A stretch of 11,688 nt of DNA from Nitriliruptor sp040882055. GTDB lineage: Bacteria > Actinomycetota > Nitriliruptoria > Nitriliruptorales > Nitriliruptoraceae. The stretch covers positions 1 through 11,688 of the forward strand of contig JBBECA010000090.1 in assembly GCA_040882055.1 (NCBI GenBank), in the 5' to 3' direction. Every line of letters starts with the position of its first letter. Positions within the stretch are counted from its first letter, which is position 1. Below are positions 6,884 to 11,688 of this stretch, in pieces. A program made the position numbers and the translations under genes. The notes beneath the pieces were generated by a model. That model ran no database searches. It had not been told where the DNA came from and saw only the letters and a program-made list of their open reading frames with translations.

Positions 6884-7049
6884 GGTGCAGCGGGGCGAGG
6901 GACCCGCACGGGAGGACCCGTGGGCGGTCCGAGCCGTCGGGAGCGGCGGCGTGTGCGGAAGGATGCACCCGCGAACGGCTCCCCGGACGGGCCGTGCGGG
7001 CCTCCCGGCGTCCGAACGGCCACGGTGGGCGGCCATCCGGCCAGTAGGA

Positions 7050-7097
7050 GGTGACCCAGCGTCACCGGGGCCCGGAGATCGGTGACGATCCGTCACC
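7050..7097. promoter_or_regulatory. Two identical-form dyads GGTGAC-N5-GTCACC, candidate operator pair
   Basis: The first dyad is GGTGACccagcGTCACC (7050-7066). The second is GGTGACgatccGTCACC (7081-7097), inside a longer 11-bp perfect inverted repeat (7077-7087 with 7091-7101, centre ATC). Half-sites and the 5-nt spacer are the same in both, the central bases differ, and their centres are 31 bp apart, about three helical turns. That is the pattern of paired sites for a dimeric regulator bound on one DNA face. They lie about 175-220 bp upstream of the M23 peptidase and 210-260 bp upstream of the surface protein, so either or both could be controlled. The regulator is not identified. Confidence 0.6.
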
Positions 7098-7270
7098 GAT
7101 CGCCGTCGGGGGCACGTGTCCGTTGGGTGGTGGACCTCGTCCTCGGGCAGACTGCGCGGGTCCCTCGGCGTGCGCCGGGAGCACCGGCATGTGCGTTGCG
7201 GAGCCGCGCTCCTCCCGCGCCCGACGGTCGTTCGTACTCCTATCCCGCTGCCGAACCGTGAGGTGCCTCC

Positions 7271-8281
7271 GTGCGTCGCCCGCCTCGCTGGGTGCTGCTC
7301 ACGCTCCTCGTGGCCGTGTGCGCGCCCACCACCGCGGTGGCGCAGGACCTCGAGGCGGAGCTCGAACAGGCCGAGGAACGCGCCGAGGAGCTGCGTGGCG
7401 ACCTCGACGCGGCGACCGCCGCCTACGAGGACACGTGGGCCCGGATCGAGCAGCTCCGGGCCGAGCGGAGCGAACTGGAAGGACGCGCGGAAGAGCTCGA
7501 GGCCCAGTACCGACGGGCGCAGGCGGCCATGACCGACCGTGCGGTCGCCATGTTCAAGCGGGGACGCACCGACGCCTCCCTGTTCCTCCTCGCGGCGGAG
7601 GGCCCGGGTGAGGCCGCCGACCGGGCCGCCCTGCTGTCGGCGCTCCAGACCCGCGACCGGGCCGAGGCCGAACGCGCCGGCGCCCTGAGCACCGCCCTCG
7701 ACCAGATCGAGCGGCTGCTCGTCGAGCGCACCGCCGAGCTCGATCGGCTGCAGGAGGAGCTCGATGCGCAGCGCGACGAGCTGGCCGGCGACCTGCAGGA
7801 TGCCGAGGCGCGCGCGGACGACCTCGAACAGCGGGCCCAGAACCGGCGCCGCATCGAGCGCGGCGCGCAGCAGGGCGTCTACAGCTGCATCTTCGCCCCC
7901 GGGCGGACCAACTTCCGCGACACCTGGGGGGCTCCGCGCAGCGGCGGTCGGAGCCACAAGGGGACCGACGTCTTCGCCGTGATGGGCGAGCCCGTCCTGG
8001 CCTTCACCGACGGGACCATCGCCCGGCACTCCAACGGTGGGCTCGGCGGGATCAGCGTCTACCTGCAGGGCGACGACGCCAACCTCTACTACTACACCCA
8101 CCTCCAGCGCATCGATGCGAACGGTGCGGTCGGTCGACGCGTCCAGGGGGGCGAGGTGATCGCCTACAACGGTGACACCGGCAACGCGCGGGGCGGCGCG
8201 CCGCACGTCCACTTCGAGCTCAAGCCGGGCGGGGGCGCGTCGATCAACCCCTACCCGTGGCTCGCCGCCGCCTGCTTCTGA
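7271..8281 (+). CDS. Secreted coiled-coil M23 (LytM-type) peptidoglycan endopeptidase
   Basis: The product is 336 aa from GTG 7271, with GAGGT at 7260-7264 and a 6-nt spacer. Residues 1-24 are a signal peptide (VLLTLLVAVC core, cleavage after AVA; the Cys is not in a proper lipobox). Residues 25 to about 200 are a long Glu/Arg/Leu/Ala coiled coil like those of EnvC, PcsB and actinobacterial cell-wall hydrolases. The C-terminus is an M23 domain with the zinc ligands H229 and D233 (HKGTD) and H314 in H312-V-H314, all present, so the enzyme should be active. C206 at the start of the domain and C335 next to the C-terminus could form a disulphide. The family cleaves peptidoglycan cross-bridges outside the membrane during growth or division; the coiled coil often restrains activity or binds FtsEX-like partners. 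Neither partner is in the window. It is divergent from the anchored surface protein. Confidence 0.92.
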   Translation: MRRPPRWVLLTLLVAVCAPTTAVAQDLEAELEQAEERAEELRGDLDAATAAYEDTWARIEQLRAERSELEGRAEELEAQYRRAQAAMTDRAVAMFKRGRTDASLFLLAAEGPGEAADRAALLSALQTRDRAEAERAGALSTALDQIERLLVERTAELDRLQEELDAQRDELAGDLQDAEARADDLEQRAQNRRRIERGAQQGVYSCIFAPGRTNFRDTWGAPRSGGRSHKGTDVFAVMGEPVLAFTDGTIARHSNGGLGGISVYLQGDDANLYYYTHLQRIDANGAVGRRVQGGEVIAYNGDTGNARGGAPHVHFELKPGGGASINPYPWLAAACF

Positions 8282-8332
8282 CGGGGTAGCGTCGGCCGGC
8301 TGGTTGCCGCGCCTCCCCGGATCGGATCCGTC

Positions 8333-8779
8333 GTGTACGTCGCCATCATCGCCGCCGTCGTCGCGGGCACGCTGATCGCCTTCCAGACCGCACTGATCGG
8401 CGTGTTCGGGAACCAGGTGCACCCGTTCGTGGCGGCCACGTGGGTGCACGGCGCCGGGCTGATCTTCGGGGTGGTCGGTGTCCTCGTCAGCCGGCTCGGC
8501 TTCCAGGTCGAGGCCGTCCGCGAGGCCCCGCTCGGGTTGCTCGCCGGTGTCGCCGGGATGCTGCTGGTCACCGCCATCGCCGTGGCCGTCGGCGGGGCGG
8601 GCCTGGCGAGCACGTTGGCGATCGTGACCGGCGTGCAGCTGCTGGTGGGTTTCACGCTCGAGGCGACGGGGTTCCTCGGCCGCGCCGTCGCGGTCGATCC
8701 GGTCCGCATCGGCGGCGCCGCGCTCATCGTCATCGGTGTGGTGCTGGTCGTCGGACGCGGGAGCTCCGCGACCGTCTGA
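8333..8779 (+). CDS. Small DMT-superfamily membrane protein (YdcZ/DUF606-like)
   Basis: The product is 148 aa from GTG 8333, with about five hydrophobic segments. The first is AIIAAVVAGTLIAFQTALIG and the last VRIGGAALIVIGVVLVVG. The layout (short helix 1 with an AFQTAL turn, then GNQVHPFVAATWVHGAGL) matches the half-size DMT transporters known as YdcZ or DUF606, which have one five-helix unit rather than the ten helices of full EamA transporters. Such proteins may work as dimers; no substrate is known. It begins 51 nt after the M23 gene and may be read from the same transcript. TAGCGT at 8287-8292 could be a separate -10. The Shine-Dalgarno is weak (GGAT). It is convergent with the methyltransferase gene, 27 nt away. 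Confidence 0.8.
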   Translation: MYVAIIAAVVAGTLIAFQTALIGVFGNQVHPFVAATWVHGAGLIFGVVGVLVSRLGFQVEAVREAPLGLLAGVAGMLLVTAIAVAVGGAGLASTLAIVTGVQLLVGFTLEATGFLGRAVAVDPVRIGGAALIVIGVVLVVGRGSSATV

Positions 8780-8780
8780 C

Positions 8781-8796
8781 CACGCGCCGCCGCGTG
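8781..8796. terminator. Short hairpin between convergent genes
   Basis: CACGCG (8781-8786) and CGCGTG (8791-8796) form a 6-bp stem with a CCGC loop in the 27-nt space between two convergent stops. No T-tract is seen. The position suits a bidirectional terminator, but the stem is short. Confidence 0.4.
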
Positions 8797-8806
8797 CCGT
8801 CTGCGG

Positions 8807-9636
8807 TCACCAGAGCTCATCACTCGCGGTGCCGGAGGGGGTCGAACGCGCCTTGAGCGCCGCCACCCACCCGGTGCNNNNNNNNNNNNNNNNNNNNNNN
8901 NNNNNNNNNNNNNNNNNNNNNNNNNNNNNNNNNNNNNNNNNNNNNNNNNNNNNNNNNNNNNNNNNNNNNNNNNNNNNCTCGCGGTGCCGGAGGGGGTCGA
9001 ACGCGCCTTGAGCGCCGCCACCCACCCGGTGCCGATGGGCACCACGGTGGTCCAGAGCTCGGGGTCCTCGAGGGCCTCGCGCACGGCGCGAGCGGCAGTA
9101 CCGGCGGGGGGGCCACCCGGGGCGACGTCGCCGATCAACAGCGCACCACCGGTGCGCAAGCGGGCCACGACCTGGTCCCAGACCTCCTCCAGACGCGGCG
9201 TCACCTGCCGGACGACGATGGCGTCGAACTCACCGGCGAGCTCCGCGAGGTGGTCGGGGCTGACGCCGCGATCGGGAGCGTCGGTGGTGTGGACGGTGAC
9301 GGGGGCGAAGCGGCCCGAACGGCGCAGGACCGCCTCGAGCCGCACCGCCGACGGCGGGTCGCAGACGGCGTGCACCTCACCGGCGTCCCCGACCGCTCCG
9401 ACCAGCCACCAGGTGAGCGCTCCCGCCCCGGCACCGAGCTCGACGACCCGTTCGGCACCGACGGCCCGGAGCGCCCACGCCGCGAAGGTGGCGGCGGCGC
9501 GGTCCGGGACGGGTTCGCCGCGTGCCTCGGCGGCCAGGTCGATCTCGACCAGCGCCTGGTCGTGTGCCTGGGCGAAGGCGAGGTCGGCCAGCGCCGCGCC
9601 GAGCGAGGTCGCGGGGTCCGGGGTGGGCGCGTCCAC
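8807..9636 (-). CDS. Class I SAM-dependent O-methyltransferase, interrupted by a false assembly gap
   Basis: The chosen start is GTG 9636, with GGGAG 5 nt upstream; GTG 9642 and ATG 9711 are alternatives. The domain opens with LGAALADLAFAQAH. Motif I is VVELGAGAGALTWWLVG (SAM-binding Gly loop). An acidic stretch FDAIVVRQ, then LRTGGALLIGDVAPGG, and finally TTVVPIGTGWVAALKARS close the fold. It resembles the actinobacterial O-methyltransferase family of mycobacterial Rv1220c. The substrate is unknown. A 100-N run plus a 55-nt duplicated end (155 nt in all) splits the gene. Removing them leaves 675 nt, exactly 225 codons, and the frame runs on to STPSGTASDELW and a TGA at 8809-8807. The gene is therefore probably intact at 224 aa. 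It is divergent from the NYN-protein operon, 101 nt away. Confidence 0.82.
8823..9032. repeat. 55-nt perfect direct repeat flanking the 100-N run (assembly artefact)
   Basis: Positions 8823-8877 and 8978-9032 are identical over 55 nt and abut the N run exactly on both sides. Each copy encodes the same methyltransferase residues in the same frame. This is the expected look of two contigs whose ends share a fixed k-mer overlap and were placed side by side rather than merged. It is not a biological repeat. Confidence 0.85.
8878..8977. other. 100-N assembly gap, probably no missing sequence
   Basis: One hundred unknown bases of conventional placeholder length. Because the flanks are identical 55-nt ends, the true sequence most likely passes directly through one copy with nothing lost. 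Confidence 0.9.
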
Positions 9637-9695
9637 GTGCACTCCCGTGGTGGGGAAGGCGACGGTAGGGCGTCCCGCGGCCCCGTCCCGAGCCC

Positions 9696-9701
9696 TAGAG
9701 T
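9696..9701 (+). promoter_or_regulatory. Candidate -10 element of the NYN-deiminase operon
   Basis: TAGAGT fits the TANNNT pattern and lies 36 nt upstream of the GTG at 9738, in the 101-nt divergent spacer. On the other strand TACCGT (9667-9662) fits the same pattern about 25 nt before the methyltransferase start. No clear -35 boxes accompany them. Confidence 0.3.
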
Positions 9702-9737
9702 CGGCGCCCACCTCGCCCCCATCGGACGGAGCCAGCC

Positions 9738-10355
9738 GTGGGTCGCCACGTGCTCGTGTGGGACGCCCCCAACGTCGACATGACCCTCGCCAACATCATC
9801 GAGGGCAAGCCCGGCCCGAAGGAGCGGCCGGACCTCGCCGTCCTCGGGGCGTGGCTGGTCGACCAGGCAGCCGACGAGGACGACGTCGAGGCGTGCGTTT
9901 TCGTCAACGTGGCCCCGCACGTCGCCGGCCCGATGCGGGGGTGGGTGCTGTGGCTGCTCGAGCAGGGCTTCCGCGTCTTCGCCAAGCCGAAGCTGGCCGA
10001 CTCCGACGTCGACGACGACATGCTCGACCACATCTGGGAACGCTACGAGGAGGGTGACCTCGAGGCGGTCTACGTCGGCTCCAACGACGCGCGCGCGTTC
10101 CTCGACCCGCTGGCGGAGCTCGCCGACCAGGACGTCGGCGTCCACGTGCTCGGGTTCGCCGAACTCGCCGGTGGTCTGTCGTCGGCGGACTTCGTCGACT
10201 TCATCGACCTCGAGTCCATCGACGGGCTGTTCGGCGAGCCGCTGCCGCGTCTGACCCTCGAGACCCTGCCGGAGACGGGTCGCTGGTTCGAGCCGCGCGG
10301 TGCGCTCGGAAGCCTGCGCAGCAGCCGTACCGAGCGTCCCCCGGTGGTGCCGTGA
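9738..10355 (+). CDS. NYN-domain (PIN-like) protein, putative ribonuclease
   Basis: The product is 205 aa from GTG 9738. It begins VLVWDAPNVD, with D9 and N12 in the position of the conserved first acidic strand of NYN domains. An acidic cluster follows at D88-x-D90-x-D92-D93-D94 (DSDVDDDMLDHIW), then YVGSNDARAFLDPLAEL (N116, D117), equivalent to the family's SGDxDF motif. It ends the fold with VGVHVLGF. The last 60 or so residues are a Pro/Arg-rich tail. NYN domains share the PIN/FEN-like nuclease fold and many are thought to process RNA; no activity or target can be read from the sequence. The stop codon overlaps the deiminase start by 4 nt (GTGA, 10352-10355), so translation is probably coupled. 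Variation of the family motif (N-D in place of G-D) leaves activity uncertain. Confidence 0.85.
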   Translation: MGRHVLVWDAPNVDMTLANIIEGKPGPKERPDLAVLGAWLVDQAADEDDVEACVFVNVAPHVAGPMRGWVLWLLEQGFRVFAKPKLADSDVDDDMLDHIWERYEEGDLEAVYVGSNDARAFLDPLAELADQDVGVHVLGFAELAGGLSSADFVDFIDLESIDGLFGEPLPRLTLETLPETGRWFEPRGALGSLRSSRTERPPVVP

Positions 10356-11611
10356 GCGACGGCGCAGCGGGCGCGAGCAGCTCGCCGAGCGTCCGGTCCG
10401 AGGTCGGGCGCCTACGGACCGTGCTGTTGCACCGGCCCGGCGACGAGCTGCGACGGGTCACGCCCGACACGATGGACGAGCTGCTCTTCGACGAGCTCCT
10501 CTGGGTCGAGGAAGCCCAGCGCGAGCACGACGCGTTCGCCGACGTCCTGCGCGGCGCCGGCGTGGACGTGCGCTACGTCGAGGAGATGTTGGCCGACGTG
10601 GTGACCGACGACGCGGCGGCACAGGACCTCGTCACGCGGCACGTGACCGAGACCAGCTGCGGACCGCAGGCCGTCGACAGGGTGCGTGAGCTGCTGCTCT
10701 CGGGCGGCCCCGAGGACCTCGTCGACCACCTCATCGCGGGCGTGACCCTCGAGGAGGTCGGTTCCGCCCCCGGCGCCGACCGAGCCGGGCCCCTCGACGG
10801 TCTGGTCGCCGCCGCATCCGTCCCGACCGAGCTGGTGCTCGCTCCACTGCCGAACCTCGTGTTCACCCGTGACAGCTCGGCGTGGATCGGTGAGGGCGTC
10901 GTGCTGTCCCCGATGAACCGGGCGGTCCGTCGACGCGAGACCGACCTTCTGCGGACCGTCTACCAGCTCCACCCCGAGCTCGCGGGCGCGCCGATCTGGT
11001 TCGGCGACGCACCGCAGGACCACTTCCCGGCGACCTTCGAGGGGGGCGATCTGCTCGTGGTGGGGGAGCGGGGGCTGGCGGTCGGGATGTCGGAGCGCAC
11101 GACACCGGCGGGGGTGGAGACCCTCGCGGCTCGCCTCTTCGCAGCCGGTGTGGTCGACCGGGTGCTGGCGGTCGACCTGCCGAAGGTGCGGGCCGCGATG
11201 CACCTCGACACGGTGGTGACCCAGGTCGACGTCGACGCCTTCCTCACCTACCCCGCCATGACCTCGTCGGTGCGGTGCTTCTCGCTGACCGCGGGCCCGG
11301 CGGGGGGAGTGCAGGTCCAGGACGCCGACGGCCTCATCCGGGGGCTGGCGTGGGCTGCCGGTCTCGACCACGCGCGCGCCATCGCGCCCGGCCTCGGGTC
11401 GATCCGCGCCGAGCGCGAGCAGTGGAACGACGCGAACAACACCCTCGCGATCGGCCCGGGGGAGGTCGTTGCCTACGAGCGCAACGGCGCTACCAACGAG
11501 ATCCTCGCGTCGGCCGGCATCACCGTGCACACCATCCCCTCCGCCGAGCTCCCCCGCGGCCGTGGTGGGCCCCGGTGCATGAGCTGCCCCGTCCGCCGCG
11601 ACCCGGTGTGA
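10352..11611 (+). CDS. arcA: Arginine deiminase
   Basis: The product is 419 aa, about the usual length. It hydrolyses L-arginine to citrulline and ammonia, the first step of the arginine deiminase pathway, in the cytoplasm. Family signatures are complete: LRTVLLHRPGDEL near the start; NLVFTRDSS with D174; FEGGD with E230; MHLDTVVT with H284 and D286; and RCMSCP with the nucleophile C409. These align with the Asp, Glu, His, Asp and Cys of the known Pseudomonas enzyme. It starts at the GTG in the 4-nt overlap with the NYN gene and has no strong Shine-Dalgarno of its own. No ornithine carbamoyltransferase, carbamate kinase or arginine/ornithine antiporter is in the window, although the next frame runs off the end. 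An energy or acid-tolerance role is therefore not shown; nitrogen use is equally possible. Confidence 0.95.
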   Translation: MSDGAAGASSSPSVRSEVGRLRTVLLHRPGDELRRVTPDTMDELLFDELLWVEEAQREHDAFADVLRGAGVDVRYVEEMLADVVTDDAAAQDLVTRHVTETSCGPQAVDRVRELLLSGGPEDLVDHLIAGVTLEEVGSAPGADRAGPLDGLVAAASVPTELVLAPLPNLVFTRDSSAWIGEGVVLSPMNRAVRRRETDLLRTVYQLHPELAGAPIWFGDAPQDHFPATFEGGDLLVVGERGLAVGMSERTTPAGVETLAARLFAAGVVDRVLAVDLPKVRAAMHLDTVVTQVDVDAFLTYPAMTSSVRCFSLTAGPAGGVQVQDADGLIRGLAWAAGLDHARAIAPGLGSIRAEREQWNDANNTLAIGPGEVVAYERNGATNEILASAGITVHTIPSAELPRGRGGPRCMSCPVRRDPV

Positions 11612-11688
11612 GCGTGCGCCTCGCCGCCGTGCCCGGCGCGCCGGCCCTCTCGGTGCGCGAGGTGACCGTCGAGGTGTCCGGCGCCACC
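11608..11688 (+). CDS. 5' end of a further gene, possibly an ABC-transporter ATPase (partial)
   Basis: A frame opens at GTG 11608, overlapping the deiminase stop by 4 nt (GTGA, 11608-11611), and stays open for 27 codons to the window edge. The residues APALSVREVTVEVSG resemble the first strand of ABC ATPases (typically AL-x-V-x-x-L-T-V). With no Walker A in view this stays tentative. The repeat of the same overlap seen between the two preceding genes supports a real third gene in the operon. Confidence 0.45.
   Translation, partial: MSVRLAAVPGAPALSVREVTVEVSGAT

Larger units (their letters stand above)
6839..7270. promoter_or_regulatory. Divergent intergenic region of the surface protein and M23 peptidase genes
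   Basis: These 432 bp hold no convincing gene; the open frames here are Arg/Gly-rich shadows. They contain a 14-nt sequence repeated at 6855-6868 and 6870-6883, a 6-bp hairpin with arms CACGGG and CCCGTG (6907-6922), and two matching 17-bp dyads at 7050-7097. I could not identify a clear -35/-10 pair for either gene. The actinobacterial cyclic-di-AMP (ydaO) riboswitch, which often precedes cell-wall hydrolase genes, was looked for and not recognised. Confidence 0.6.

Noticed and set aside
7050..7097. CRP/FNR operator interpretation of the dyads
   Set aside because: GTGA and TCAC halves are present but separated by 7 nt instead of 6, and the flanking T/A of the consensus are missing.
7100..7270. 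Cyclic-di-AMP (ydaO) riboswitch before the M23 gene
   Set aside because: This riboswitch often precedes actinobacterial cell-wall hydrolases, but I could not recognise its conserved core in this leader.
5435..8449. 1004-codon open frame on the minus strand extending the surface protein upstream
   Set aside because: The extra 537 codons run antisense through the M23 gene and through the intergenic region, with no signal peptide. The signal peptide and Shine-Dalgarno support the start at 6838.
8823..9032. 55-nt direct repeat as an attachment site, target duplication or mobile-element end
   Set aside because: The copies border the N run exactly and keep the methyltransferase frame when merged, so an assembly overlap explains them fully.

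Overview
The window is a stretch of very GC-rich actinobacterial chromosome. Supporting signs are strong third-position GC, frequent GTG starts, an ethylmalonyl-CoA mutase of the Streptomyces MeaA type, an LPXTG-type anchored surface protein, a BioY biotin transporter subunit and a class I arginine deiminase. I infer a high-GC Actinomycetota, possibly an environmental or deep-branching lineage; the genus cannot be read from the sequence. Two runs of N (5386-5395 and 8878-8977) show that it comes from a draft scaffold, and both have informative flanks.

Layout. At 112-2061 (+) lies a secreted CocE/NonD-type serine hydrolase. An in-frame TAG separates it from a same-frame C-terminal segment that still looks coding (to 2427). 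A perfect 26-nt palindrome at 2448-2473 is the likely shared terminator with the convergent bioY (2495-3073, -), and meaA (3171-5174, -) lies just upstream of bioY. Next is a terminator hairpin, then a 10-N gap flanked by two diverged copies of the same gene end. The second copy belongs to a surface protein (5435-6838, -) with a signal peptide, an Asp-rich linker, a TIG-like domain and an LPVTG sorting signal. A 432-bp divergent intergenic region with two matching GGTGAC-N5-GTCACC dyads separates it from a secreted coiled-coil M23 endopeptidase (7271-8281, +). A small DMT/YdcZ-type membrane protein follows (8333-8779, +). An O-methyltransferase gene (8807-9636, -) is split by a 100-N run that appears to be an assembly artefact. 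Divergent from it is a run of overlapping genes: an NYN-domain protein (9738-10355, +), arginine deiminase (10352-11611, +), and the start of a third reading frame (from 11608) that runs off the window and may be an ABC-transporter ATPase.

How the genes fit together. The surface protein and the M23 peptidase both act outside the membrane and share one regulatory region, so they form a plausible cell-envelope pair. MeaA and BioY are metabolic genes (ethylmalonyl-CoA pathway, biotin uptake) without their usual partners here. The NYN-deiminase-third-frame chain uses 4-nt GTGA overlaps at both junctions, which suggests translational coupling. I see no CRISPR array, rRNA, tRNA or convincing transposable element. 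I do not see a complete, obviously new system. The points most worth checking are the paired dyads, the in-frame stop in the hydrolase and what the 10-N gap hides.
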